64,000 nucleotides of DNA from JAHEFU01 sp041395205 (GTDB lineage Bacteria > 4484-113 > JAFGCY01): assembly GCA_041395205.1 (NCBI GenBank), contig JAWLAZ010000005.1:101528-165527 (forward strand). Reading direction: 5' to 3'. The notes beneath the pieces are model-generated. The model had not been told where the DNA came from and did not search any database. It saw nothing but the letters and a program-made list of their open reading frames with translations. The translations under genes and the position numbers were made by a program. Of the stretch, positions 8,912 through 17,938 are shown piece after piece (within the stretch, counting starts at the first letter, position 1; every line of letters begins with the position of its first letter).

Positions 8912-10094
8912 TGAGGAGACTGCTGCTGGATACACTGTACTGCTGGTCTGTCTGGCTCTGGCGCATATGCTGTCCGGCTGCAAGCGGACCGATGATGCGC
9001 TGGTTCCCGATGCATCCGTGCTGGCTTCGGGGAACTACCCCGGTGGGCATTTCGCGCTGCAGGCTGACAACAGCCTGCGGATGCTGCTGGATTTCACCAC
9101 AGGCGAGCTTGCAGCTGATGCCAGCCTGGGCAGCTGGCAAAGCTATGGCAGCCGCCCCCGGATGCGGCCGGATCAGAATCTGCGGGCGGACCATGAACTG
9201 CTGGCAGGGCCGGAGGACTGGCTGGCGACCTGCCGGCGCGACGGGTACCTGGAGGTCTGGCGGGATGGCAATCCGGACGAGGCATTCTGGAGAATCGAGG
9301 AACTGTATACACCGCTTCCGCTCTGGCCGGGCTCGCAGTATCCGGTGACTGACAGCTGCCGCCTGCTGGAGGAACAGGTGCTCGTCACCGCGCGGGATCA
9401 GTCCCTCGTCAGCTTTGATTACGGCGGCGACGAGCAATGGCGATTCCTGATGGGCGCACCGGCACGCCTGCTGCTTGATGATCAGAATCAGCAGATCCTG
9501 CTGGCCAGCATGGATGGCAATCTGTATTGCCTCAATCTGCAGGGGGAGCTGCTCTGGCAACAACCAAGCGGGGGTCAGCAGGCGGACCTGCTGCCAGACG
9601 GCAGGATCGTGCATTCCGGGCTGGAAGGCGGGATCCACTGTCTGGATGCGGTTGGCAAGCTGCTCTGGGATTACGGAAATGACCAGCAGATTGACGAGCT
9701 GCGCTACAGCGGGGGGCGCATCTGGTTTGCAACTGCTGGGCGTCCAGGCTGCCTGGATATTGATGGGACTGCGCTGGAGCTCGACTGGCCGGAGGAACTT
9801 GAGCTGCGCGATCTGGTCTGCGGGCTCAGCGGCGAAGTATTCCTCAGCGGCTTTCCACATCCGGACAGCATCCAGGCTCAGACGGCGGCGGGCGGGCTGC
9901 CAGTAGCTGCCTCAGGCTGGCTGCTGTGCTTCGATGAGCAGGGTCGGCGACTCTGGGCCTACGACGTACTGCTGCCAACGGCAGCGATCATTCCGGCGCA
10001 TGAGCGCCAGTGCTGGCTGATCAGCTTCCAGGACAGCGGCGGTGGAAACTCGCTGCTGCGGATCGGCCTGCCGCTCAGCAGCCAGGGGGCCTGA
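8911..10094 (+). CDS. Beta-propeller lipoprotein (pair 3), start region frameshifted
   Basis: The expected start ATG 8911 overlaps the previous TGA and begins a plausible signal peptide (MRRLLL). The lipobox (VLLVCLALAHMLSGC) and the whole propeller lie in another frame, open from upstream to TGA 10094. One base appears to be missing between about 8919 and 8930, in a CTGCTGCTGG run. This is either an assembly error or a real inactivating deletion. Blades downstream are clear, for example LYCLNLQGELLWQQ and IHCLDAVGKLLWDY. The only in-frame ATG (8982) would lose the signal peptide. Confidence 0.6.
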
Positions 10095-10116
10095 CAATTG
10101 TTACGGGGGCTGAAGC

Positions 10117-13100
10117 TCAGCGCCCGCCGGTCTCCGTCAGCACCGGGGCTGCCAGCTTCACGACGAGACCGAGTTCATTGCTCTGGCGGCCGTTGACGGT
10201 CACGCTCAGATTACCGCTGCGGGCTCCGGGGGGAACAGCGAACTGGATCTCTTCATCCGTCCAGCTCAGCACCTCGGCCGGCAGCAGCAGCTGGCCCTGT
10301 GCCAGGTTGAGCTGCTTGGCGATATCCGCGCTGCTGAAGCCCAGGCCGTTGAGCGTGACGATCTCACCGTCCAGCACCACAGTCGGACTGAGACTGTCAA
10401 TCACCGGTGTGGCATTCGTGACCTCGATGTCATCCAGCCAGATCCCCTCTGCAGTACCGCTGGAGCCGAAGACCCACCAGACGATCCGGCCGCTGTGGCC
10501 GAGGCGCGACGAGAGGTCGAATTCCACCTCGGTCCAGCCGTTGATGTTGTCACCCCAGCCACCGATCTGCTCCCAGCCGTACCAGGTGGTGAACAGGTAC
10601 AGCCCGCGGCCGCTGCCCTGCGGGAAGTTGCCGTTGATGCGGTAACGCAGTACGGGGTCGACGACCTTCGGGTTGGCGAGATCCACGCAGATCCGGCCCT
10701 CCGACACGCTGCGGCTGCCCCAGAACCAGACACCTTCGCTGTCCCCGCTGAAGCTGCCGTCGCCGGTCCAGGCCATGGACTGCACGCCGCTGAAGGCGTC
10801 GGCGGTGCTCCACTGCCAGTTGGGCACGCTGCTGCCGCCGTTCTGGAAGGACCAGGCATTGGGTCCCGTATCGTCGCTGATCTCACAGTCGTCAAACAGC
10901 GGGAAGGGGCGTTCGGTGTCCCAGCTGATGGCCAGCTGATGAGGCGCACTGGTCAGGCCGTCGAGATCCGTGGCGATCACGCGCACGGGGATGTCCGGCC
11001 GGTTGTCATCATTGATCAGGCTGCGCTCATATTCATATGGCGCTTCACTGTCGGTGAAGGCCAGCCCGCCGTTCACATAGAAGTCCACGTGGTCCACGCC
11101 GGTGTCATCCGTGGCTTCAGCCACGAAGAGTGTGCTGCCTCCCACGTGCTCTCCATCGGCATGGCTGGTGATCTGGACCACAGGCGGGTCGCTCGGGGCC
11201 TCATGCACATCGAAGTTGTCAATGTTGGCACCGCGCCCGGCCTGGTTGTCGGCACGGACGTTGCCGTCGTAGCGCAGCTCCAGGTAGAACTGGCTGCCGC
11301 TCATGTCCAGCACCTTGTTGTAGGCCGTCCAGTCGTTGGTCTGCGGCAGTTCGTCGATCAGGGTCCAGTTCTGGCCCTCATCCGCCGTGATCCAGAGCGA
11401 CAGCCCGTCCCGGCAGCGGTACTCGAAGCTGATGCTGGCCATGTGCACGTAGTCCGTGGCATCCACGCGCTGGCTGCGCAGGTTGTCAAGGGCGTTGTGC
11501 CACTCATTGTCATTGAGCTGCGGGGCCACCCAGGCCTCGTTGCCGCCGGAGATCGGCGGTGGGCTGGCCGGGCTGCCTCGCGTTTCCCACTGGGTCCAGG
11601 TGCCACGGCGCTGCTCGGGGAAGTCGATGATGCGCCAGAGCTTGAAGCCGATGTTGAAGAAGTCCATGAAGCTGGTCACACCCTGGTTGCTGACGGTCAC
11701 GCTGATGGTGTCGCTGCCACTCTGGCCATTGTTGTCATAGACCCGGGCCATCACGTCCATTGTCCGGTTGAAGTCGACAAGTGTGTTCCAGAGCGGGGCT
11801 GAGCTGTTGGCACCGTACTTCGTGTCGACCAGTACGCCATCCACCCAGAGCTGGATCCGGTCGATGCCGGCGCTGGAGCTAGTGGTGATTGACAGCGGCA
11901 CATTGCCACTGACCGTGCTGCCCGGTGTGAGGCCGCTGAGCGTGACCGTCGGCGGGGCAGTCGGGTAGAGCGTGAAGTCCGCGGTCATCGTCGCCCCGTC
12001 TGCGGAGATGTCGTCAACGAGCATTCCCGTCGGAGCGTCATAGCCGTCACTGCTGGGAGTGGTGGCGGGGCCGAAGCTCTCGCCGAGGTCGTAGTAGTCC
12101 CCGGCGTCGCCATTGTGATTCGGTCCGTTCTCGATCTCCTCCAGGCCATCCGCTTCCATCAGGCGGATCAGCTTGTGGTCGGTGTAGCTGTTGTTGTAGA
12201 GGTAGCCGCCACCGGCATTCACGCGGGCGTCAGCGTGCCAGATCAGGATGCCGTCCGCCGGCATCTGATAGTCAATTCCGTTGCGGCCGCGGTTCTGGGC
12301 CATGAAGTATTCGTCCCAGGGCGTGGCTGGATCGTAACCGGGCATGAACAGCACGGCATCGGGGTTGGCATCCGCCACATCCAGCGCTTCGTCGTCAAGA
12401 TTCGAGAAGGCCACCGTGGGCTGCAGCCAGCCGAGTACGTATTTCGAGAAGCAGCCGTGCTCACCGCGATATCCGTCCATGCGGTCCATCGATCCCACGC
12501 CGCCATCCGGGCCGACGTTGCCATCATAGTCATAGTAGTCCGGCAGGCCGAAGCCGTGGCCGGTTTCGTGGATCACCACGTCGGCACTCCACAGATCGGG
12601 GGTCGGCGGCTCACTGTTGAAGCCATAGCCGCGTTCCCACTGCCACGAATAGTTTCCGAGGCGCACTCCGTCGTATGTGCGGTTGCTGCCCATCCCGGTG
12701 TGGTAGCCCCACCAGAAGGTGGCCCAGTCGCCATGCGGCCCGGTCCAGATCACGATGAACTCATCAATCACGCCGTCGCCGTCGTTGTCATACTGGCTGA
12801 AGTCATAGCCCGCCGCATCGGCGGCGTCGCAGGCCTCGAGGATCAGCTCCTCGCGCTTGCCACCGCCACTGTTGTCATTGGGGTGGTAGTAGGTGCGCGG
12901 GTTCTCGGCCATGTACCAGCCGAAAGTGTCGCCGTCGAGTGTGCAGGCGCCATGGCTGGCCTGGTCATAGAACCAGCGCATGCTGCCGAGGTGGTAGCCG
13001 GGCACGGGGGTCGGGCTGTAGCAGACGTCATGGATCGACTGCGGATCGAAGTAGGCCGGATAGTCCGGGAACTCGATCAGGATCGTCAGCATCTTGTCAT

Positions 13101-13521
13101 AGCCGAGGCTCGGGAGCTGGGCGGTCTGCTTCGGCTGGGGATGGCCGAGCACCAGCAGATCGCGCTCATCAACCGTGCCGTCATGGTTCAGGTCCAGCTC
13201 CACCCAGGCCAGCTGGCTGCTGGTCATTCTGCCGACCTCACTGGTGGAGCGTTCGTCGAGGCTGCGACCGAGGTTCGCGGAAATCAGGTCGGCAATTTCC
13301 TGCGGCGAATGCTGCTGCAGGTTCAGCGCACCACGCAGGGGTTTCTTCAGTTCATGGTTGCCGAGGCTGCGGGCGAAGTCCTGCGCGGCCGAAAGTGTAC
13401 CTTCGGCAGCCATGCGCTCCAGCATGCCGGGCTCCGGCGGATATGTGGCCTGTGCCGTGCCGAATGAAAGTACGGCAAGACCGATGGCAAGGCAGAGCTG
13501 GGGGAGGAATCTAGTTGACAT
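10117..13521 (-). CDS. Secreted M6-family metalloprotease with Ig-like and IPT/TIG domains
   Basis: 1134 residues from ATG 13521, preceded by GGAGG. A signal peptide (ending GTAQA) is followed by a propeptide region holding an EF-hand/dockerin-like motif (DLNHDGTVDERDLLVLG). The M6 (immune inhibitor A-like) zinc protease domain then carries the metal site VIHETGHGFGLPDYYDYDG and an acidic motif DNDGDGVIDEF. Downstream are two Ig-like segments (from PPTVTLSGLTPGS and PPVVQITSHADGE), jelly-roll-like regions, and a C-terminal IPT/TIG-like domain (SPTVVLDGEIVTLNGLGF). The predicted role is extracellular proteolysis. It overlaps the upstream cohesin-like lipoprotein gene by 11 bp, so the two are co-translated. 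Confidence 0.85.
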   Translation of the reverse strand: MSTRFLPQLCLAIGLAVLSFGTAQATYPPEPGMLERMAAEGTLSAAQDFARSLGNHELKKPLRGALNLQQHSPQEIADLISANLGRSLDERSTSEVGRMTSSQLAWVELDLNHDGTVDERDLLVLGHPQPKQTAQLPSLGYDKMLTILIEFPDYPAYFDPQSIHDVCYSPTPVPGYHLGSMRWFYDQASHGACTLDGDTFGWYMAENPRTYYHPNDNSGGGKREELILEACDAADAAGYDFSQYDNDGDGVIDEFIVIWTGPHGDWATFWWGYHTGMGSNRTYDGVRLGNYSWQWERGYGFNSEPPTPDLWSADVVIHETGHGFGLPDYYDYDGNVGPDGGVGSMDRMDGYRGEHGCFSKYVLGWLQPTVAFSNLDDEALDVADANPDAVLFMPGYDPATPWDEYFMAQNRGRNGIDYQMPADGILIWHADARVNAGGGYLYNNSYTDHKLIRLMEADGLEEIENGPNHNGDAGDYYDLGESFGPATTPSSDGYDAPTGMLVDDISADGATMTADFTLYPTAPPTVTLSGLTPGSTVSGNVPLSITTSSSAGIDRIQLWVDGVLVDTKYGANSSAPLWNTLVDFNRTMDVMARVYDNNGQSGSDTISVTVSNQGVTSFMDFFNIGFKLWRIIDFPEQRRGTWTQWETRGSPASPPPISGGNEAWVAPQLNDNEWHNALDNLRSQRVDATDYVHMASISFEYRCRDGLSLWITADEGQNWTLIDELPQTNDWTAYNKVLDMSGSQFYLELRYDGNVRADNQAGRGANIDNFDVHEAPSDPPVVQITSHADGEHVGGSTLFVAEATDDTGVDHVDFYVNGGLAFTDSEAPYEYERSLINDDNRPDIPVRVIATDLDGLTSAPHQLAISWDTERPFPLFDDCEISDDTGPNAWSFQNGGSSVPNWQWSTADAFSGVQSMAWTGDGSFSGDSEGVWFWGSRSVSEGRICVDLANPKVVDPVLRYRINGNFPQGSGRGLYLFTTWYGWEQIGGWGDNINGWTEVEFDLSSRLGHSGRIVWWVFGSSGTAEGIWLDDIEVTNATPVIDSLSPTVVLDGEIVTLNGLGFSSADIAKQLNLAQGQLLLPAEVLSWTDEEIQFAVPPGARSGNLSVTVNGRQSNELGLVVKLAAPVLTETGGR

Positions 13522-14128
13522 CACTGCCTCCCGCTTCCGTACCGAGCTCGAAACTCAGATGCCTGCCCTGGCGATCACGCAGCTGCAGGAAGTCACTTCC
13601 GCCCTTGAATCCCGGTCGTCCGGCCTCGCTGCCGGCACTCAGCAGCCGGAAGCGGATGCGGAACAGCTCACCGCTGCCCTCGCCGATATCAGTACCTCCC
13701 GGCAGGGCCGTGAAGGCCAGCGGAATGAAGCCAGGCTGGCTGATGTCCGCGATGCGCACCATCTCCGCCGGAAGCAATTCTCCCGGAAGCACTTCAATCG
13801 GTTCCATCCGCGTGGCATCAAACTGCAGGCGCAGCACGCCCTGGTGGATTTCTCTGATGGCGTCCATGTGCAGCACGGCCGTGAACTCCTCTCCCGCAGA
13901 CAGCTCAACAAGCGCGGGTGTCTGGAGTACTACGCGATTGACAGCTGCTGATTCCGTTTCCGGAATCTCCAGCTGCTGCTGAGGGGCAATGCGTTGCGGG
14001 GCGGGCTGACTGCTCTGTTCCTGGGGAGCAGGAGCGAAGTTTCCGCTGCCTCCGCAGGCGATGAAGAGCAGCGTTGCCAGAACCGCGGTCAGGCCTGGAA
14101 CGATGTAAGTCGGACGAGCAGTACGCAT
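13511..14128 (-). CDS. Cohesin-like lipoprotein
   Basis: 205 residues from ATG 14128 (AGAGG 7 nt upstream), giving the lipoprotein signal GLTAVLATLLFIACGGSG. A Gln/Pro-rich linker follows. The single C-terminal domain resembles cohesin type beta-sandwiches: VELSAGEEFTAVLHM, then GVLRLQFDATRMEPIEV and ELFRIRFRLLSAG. Cohesins bind dockerin-type calcium repeats, and the co-transcribed metalloprotease has one dockerin-like calcium loop, so a surface-tethering role is a reasonable but unproven inference. A longer upstream frame exists but lacks a ribosome binding site. Confidence 0.7.
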   Translation of the reverse strand: MRTARPTYIVPGLTAVLATLLFIACGGSGNFAPAPQEQSSQPAPQRIAPQQQLEIPETESAAVNRVVLQTPALVELSAGEEFTAVLHMDAIREIHQGVLRLQFDATRMEPIEVLPGELLPAEMVRIADISQPGFIPLAFTALPGGTDIGEGSGELFRIRFRLLSAGSEAGRPGFKGGSDFLQLRDRQGRHLSFELGTEAGGSDVN

Positions 14129-14285
14129 GGGGAACCTCTTCAGGGAAGTGCTGCCAGGCGGGCAGGAGCTGTGGCCTGTCTTCCCGAGGGAATCCACATC
14201 CGGCCCTGACCTGAATTTCACCCAATGTAGATTATATATCCATGCGGGAATCGCCGCATCCCTGTAGGCTCTATGCACATCATGA

Positions 14286-14302
14286 CCCCGACAGAGACGG
14301 GG
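14286..14302 (+). promoter_or_regulatory. Short hairpin in the leader of the HPt gene
   Basis: CCCCG and CGGGG pair around a 7-nt loop, ending 8 bp before the CAGGGAG ribosome binding site of the HPt gene. A second dyad (ATGCGG-GAATCG-CCGCAT) lies near 14241-14258 in the same divergent intergenic region. Either could be an operator or leader structure; role unknown. Confidence 0.3.
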
Positions 14303-14323
14303 CTACTCAGCAGGGAGTGAGAA

Positions 14324-14677
14324 TTGAGCAGCACACCGATAGATGTTCAGGCAGGGATCGCCAGAATCGGCGATGAGGAGATCTGGAAGGAAATCGTGCA
14401 TGACTACATCGAAGTGGTCGAGGGACTGATCTCTGAGATCGGTTCAAGCATCCAGAATCAGGACGCACATAAGCTGAGGCAGGATGCACACGCCATCAAG
14501 GGCAGTTCACTGGAACTGCAGGCCGGAGGCATGGCGAATCTGGCTGCTGAACTGGAGCATATGGGCCGTGAATCACAGCTGGACGGCAGTCAGGAGAAGT
14601 ACGGACAGATCCAGGAGGAGTTCCGTTGCCTGGTCAGCTATCTCAGCAGCACGCAGGGTATTTCAGTATCAGGCTGA
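14324..14677 (+). CDS. Histidine phosphotransfer (HPt) domain protein
   Basis: 117 residues from TTG 14324 with CAGGGAG 7 nt upstream. The protein is a single HPt four-helix domain with the phosphorylatable His (about residue 56) in DAHAIKGSSLEL, followed by the usual A-x-L-A-x-x-L-E segment (MANLAAELEHMG). It should relay phosphate between a receiver domain and a response regulator. The adjacent convergent gene is a hybrid kinase with a C-terminal receiver, the natural donor, and their 3' ends overlap by 9 bp. No output regulator is nearby. Confidence 0.85.
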   Translation: MSSTPIDVQAGIARIGDEEIWKEIVHDYIEVVEGLISEIGSSIQNQDAHKLRQDAHAIKGSSLELQAGGMANLAAELEHMGRESQLDGSQEKYGQIQEEFRCLVSYLSSTQGISVSG

Positions 14678-16315
14678 GAGGAAGAATTTCCAGGGAGCAG
14701 AGCCGCCGGCGCTGCCTGGCTTCCAGCGCGCTACGAGCTTCAGCAGTTCATTGATCTCAAATGGCTTGGCCAGCACTGCATCAATCCCCAGCTCAGCCAT
14801 CCGCTCACTGTCCAGATCAGGCATGTAGCCTGTGCAGAGTGTGATCCGCATAGCCGGATTCAGTCCACGGGCCTGCTCTGCCAACTCCAGGCCGGAAGTG
14901 CCAGGCATGTTCTGATCCGTGATCAGCATGTCAATGCTGTGGGCATCGTTATTCAGAATGCGCCTGGCTTCCTGCGGATCGGAGGTGGCCAGCACCCTGA
15001 TGCCTGATTTGGCAAGCAGGCGCTTGCCAAGACGCAGCAGCACTTCCTCATCATCCACAAGCAGCACCGTGAATTCTGCCTCCTGCGCTTCGGGAACCTG
15101 CAGAGCCTGGGAAGCAGGAATGCGCCTGAGCAGCATGCGCACGATTGTGCCGCCCTGGGCGGCCGGTGAGGCCCAGACCGCACCGGAATGCGCGCTGGCC
15201 ACTCCCAGAACCATGGCAAGGCCGAGCCCGCTGCCTTCGCCAACGCCTCGGGTGGTGAAGAACGGGTCGAAGACCCGCTCAAGATACTCCGCCGGAATAC
15301 CGGAGCCATTGTCCTCAATCTCCAGCAGCAGGTACTGCTCCAGGCGCGCGTCGGGACGGGGCAGCCGCTCCAGCATGGATTCCCGCGGTTCAAGGATACG
15401 GATGCGCAGCCGGCCGCCGACATCCGGCAGGGACTGCCGGGCATTGCTGATGAGCTGGGATATGGCCTGTTCGATCTGGCTCGGGTCGCCAATCACATTG
15501 TCATTCTGTGTAAGCAGTTCCAGCCCACAGTCTCCGGGAACCTGACTCCGAAGCGTCGCCAGACTCAGCATCCGCCGCAGCATCTGGCTCAGCCGGAATT
15601 CAGAGTGGTCCGTCTCCTGATTGCGACTGAAGGCCAGCAGACGCTGCAGCAACTGCCCGGCGCGCTGGGTGCCACTCAGGATGTCATTGAGCCTGTTCTG
15701 CTCATCAGGTCTGAGATTGCGCGCCAGCAGGCAACCTTCCGCGTTGGCGCGGATCACCTGCAGGATGTTGTTGAATTCGTGGGACAGGCCACCTGCAAGG
15801 GTGCCGAGCCTGTCCATCTGCCGGGAGCCGAGCATCTGCTCCAGCAGATAGAGCTTCTCATTTTCCGCATTGCGCAGCTGCGTGATGTCAGTGAGCATCA
15901 CGGAGTAGAGCTGCATCCCATCCAGATTGCCGCAGGGACCGCTGTTGAGCAGCATGATCCGTTCGCTGCCATCCCTGTCAGGGATTGCCAGCTGCAGGCT
16001 GTGATGCTGGCCGCTGCAGATCCAGCGCATGCTCAGCTCGATCCGGTAGCGATCCTTTTCGGGAAGCAGTTCCTGCAGTCTGCTGCCAGCGGGTAGCATG
16101 CGCAGGAAAGCCGGGTTGCCATGCTGGATGCAACCATTGTCGTCGATGATGCCCAGTGCCTCCTCCATACCCGAAACAGCTCCGGCCAGCAGTTCGCGCT
16201 GCAAGATGGAAGCTGCGACATCAGCCGGAGTGCCGGTCTGTGCCGTCCGTTCAATTGCTGCGGGAATCAGCTGCCCTGGGGGAGGTGCATTTCTGTCTTG
16301 GCCGAAATCTAACAT
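14669..16315 (-). CDS. Hybrid sensor histidine kinase (PAS-HisKA-HATPase-REC)
   Basis: 548 residues, with no transmembrane segment, so a cytoplasmic sensor. A PAS-like domain spans roughly residues 45-145. The HisKA motif LAGGLSHEFNN carries the phosphoacceptor His at about 179. HATPase boxes follow: ISNARQSL (N box), EIEDNGSGIPAEYL (G1) and GEGSGLGLAMVLG (G2). The C-terminal receiver begins FTVLLVDDEEVL and has its phosphoacceptor Asp in DMLITDQNMPG and the Lys in VLAKPFE. This gives an HK-REC-HPt phosphorelay with the convergent HPt gene. The signal is unknown. Confidence 0.9.
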   Translation of the reverse strand: MLDFGQDRNAPPPGQLIPAAIERTAQTGTPADVAASILQRELLAGAVSGMEEALGIIDDNGCIQHGNPAFLRMLPAGSRLQELLPEKDRYRIELSMRWICSGQHHSLQLAIPDRDGSERIMLLNSGPCGNLDGMQLYSVMLTDITQLRNAENEKLYLLEQMLGSRQMDRLGTLAGGLSHEFNNILQVIRANAEGCLLARNLRPDEQNRLNDILSGTQRAGQLLQRLLAFSRNQETDHSEFRLSQMLRRMLSLATLRSQVPGDCGLELLTQNDNVIGDPSQIEQAISQLISNARQSLPDVGGRLRIRILEPRESMLERLPRPDARLEQYLLLEIEDNGSGIPAEYLERVFDPFFTTRGVGEGSGLGLAMVLGVASAHSGAVWASPAAQGGTIVRMLLRRIPASQALQVPEAQEAEFTVLLVDDEEVLLRLGKRLLAKSGIRVLATSDPQEARRILNNDAHSIDMLITDQNMPGTSGLELAEQARGLNPAMRITLCTGYMPDLDSERMAELGIDAVLAKPFEINELLKLVARWKPGSAGGSAPWKFFLSA

Positions 16316-16465
16316 CTGGTCTGTCTTGCCTGCTCAGCTCCGGCCAGCCGCTGACCCTTGCTGCATATTCATTGATCTGTAAATCAGTGCCGCAGGTGTG
16401 TCCCGCCTGCTGGCGACGCGCAGTATAAGCGTGAAAATGCCGGGTTACGCGCCGTTAATCAGCTT

Positions 16466-16523
16466 TTGACATCTATTTAACAAGTCAGGCCATAATTATC
16501 TGACAAACCGCATCTGCTAGCAT
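16466..16523 (+). promoter_or_regulatory. Promoter region of nth
   Basis: TAGCAT (16518-16523) lies exactly 6 nt before GTG 16530, matching the leaderless signature of this window. A separate TTGACA (16466-16471) with CATAAT (16491-16496) at a 19-bp spacing could form a second, upstream promoter. Confidence 0.4.
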
Positions 16524-16529
16524 TGCCGG

Positions 16530-17192
16530 GTGTCTGGTGACTATCCCAATCCCCCGAGCAAGCAGGCTGCAACGGCCTTCTTCAACAAGCTGGGCAAGCT
16601 CTATACGACGCATCCGCTGGATGTGACGTCCGCCGACCCGTTCCGGGTACTCGTGGGTACGATCCTCTCCGCCCGCACCAAGGACCCCGTTACCAATGAT
16701 GCGATTGCCAGGCTGTGGGCGGTGGCGGATACGCCCGAAGGCATCCTGGCAATTCCCGAGGCGCAGCTGGCCCAGCTGCTGAAGCCCGTCGGCTTCTACA
16801 ACGCCAAGGCCAGGAATCTGCATGCGATGTGCGAGATGCTGATCAACGAGTTCGACGGCGAGCTCCCCCGGACCCGGGATGAACTGCTGAAGCTGCCGGG
16901 GGTCGGGCGCAAGGTTGCCAATCTGGTGCTCAACATCTGCTTTGACATTCCCGCGATCTGTGTTGACACTCATGTGCACAGGATCTGCAACCGGCTGGGC
17001 TGGATCGAGACGGAGACTCCGGAGCAGAGCGAGTTCGCACTGATGGAGATCATTGACGAGAAGCACTGGGCCACGCTCAACCGCGTGCTTGTCAACCACG
17101 GCCAGCAGGTCTGCAACCCGGTCAGCCCCTGGTGCTCGCGCTGCTTAATCAGTGCTCAATGTCCTAAAATCGGTGTGAAAACCTCCCGCTGA
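16530..17192 (+). CDS. nth: Endonuclease III (DNA glycosylase/AP lyase)
   Basis: 220 residues, normal length. It excises oxidised pyrimidines and nicks the abasic site in base-excision repair. The helix-hairpin-helix LPGVGRKVANLVLN is present, as is the catalytic Asp region in CVDTHVHRICNRLGW. The [4Fe-4S] cysteines are all present in the C-X6-C-X2-C-X5-C pattern (CNPVSPWCSRCLISAQC). The catalytic Lys position is a question: the loop reads KLPGVGRKVA, as in other family members. GTG start with TAGCAT 6 nt upstream and no ribosome binding site. Confidence 0.93.
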   Translation: MSGDYPNPPSKQAATAFFNKLGKLYTTHPLDVTSADPFRVLVGTILSARTKDPVTNDAIARLWAVADTPEGILAIPEAQLAQLLKPVGFYNAKARNLHAMCEMLINEFDGELPRTRDELLKLPGVGRKVANLVLNICFDIPAICVDTHVHRICNRLGWIETETPEQSEFALMEIIDEKHWATLNRVLVNHGQQVCNPVSPWCSRCLISAQCPKIGVKTSR

Positions 17193-17243
17193 GGATGACA
17201 ATCTGACCTGCGGTCGGTATATTCCTGACAAGTGGAAGGTTTG

Positions 17244-17933
17244 ATGATAGTTCTTCTTGCGATCATGTCCGGGATCATCCTGTACATGCTCCTCAACCAG
17301 CGCTCATTCCAGCGCGTGGACCACACCCGCCTGAACCGCGAGGACGAACTGCGCGAGCATACCGAGCAGCGTCTGCGGAGGCTGGAGCTTGCCATGCAAC
17401 AGGCCGCGCAGGTGGACCAGCTCGATGCCCAGCGTCTGGCGGCCGCATTGCGCGAACAGCAGCAGCAGGGCCGGACCGCGCTGGAGCGCACGAGCACGCT
17501 GATGCAGTCGCAGCTGGCCGCACTCAGCGGCCGGATCGGCGAGCTGGAGGAGCGCCCTGAGGCACAGCAGGCTGACAAAGTGCTGCGCAGTGCGCTGCTG
17601 GAAACACGCGAGCAGCTGCAGGAACTGGAACTTAACCTGGCAGCGGAGCAGGATGTCAAGCTGCGCATGATGCAGCGGGTAGAACTGCTGGAGGAGCACC
17701 TGCGCCGGATTGACCCGGACTATGCAGCGGACTGCAGTGACATTGCCGCGGCGACCGCCACTCGTGAACTGACGCCGGCTGCGGCACAGTTCCTGATGAG
17801 CAATGAGAAGTATGAGCAGATCGCCGAGATGATGATCCGCAATGCCGACTTCGCCGACATCTGCCGGGATCTGAAGGTCAGCCGCAGCGAGATCGAGCTT
17901 GTGGAGGCAATGGCCTTCCGCCGCAGTGCCTGA
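17244..17933 (+). CDS. Single-pass membrane coiled-coil protein
   Basis: 229 residues from ATG 17244, chosen because GGAAGG precedes it at a normal distance; GTG 17232 would add four residues. An N-terminal membrane span (MIVLLAIMSGIILYMLL) is followed by about 120 residues of Glu/Gln/Arg/Leu-rich coiled coil. The C-terminal segment, EQIAEMMIRNADFADICRDL then KVSRSEIELVEAM, looks like a small helix-turn-helix. The layout resembles DUF2802-type proteins, but I cannot assign a family firmly. It follows nth by 51 bp and converges with the SpoIID gene. Confidence 0.6.
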   Translation: MIVLLAIMSGIILYMLLNQRSFQRVDHTRLNREDELREHTEQRLRRLELAMQQAAQVDQLDAQRLAAALREQQQQGRTALERTSTLMQSQLAALSGRIGELEERPEAQQADKVLRSALLETREQLQELELNLAAEQDVKLRMMQRVELLEEHLRRIDPDYAADCSDIAAATATRELTPAAAQFLMSNEKYEQIAEMMIRNADFADICRDLKVSRSEIELVEAMAFRRSA

Positions 17934-17938
17934 GCCAG

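Noticed and set aside
7595..9860. Long minus-strand frames opposite propeller pair 3
   Set aside because: Gln/Ala/His-rich shadows with no start signal; the plus strand has coherent blades.
12115..13467. 450-codon plus-strand frame opposite the M6 protease
   Set aside because: Low-complexity composition typical of the antisense of a GC-rich gene, no ribosome site, no motif; the minus-strand protease has clear family motifs.
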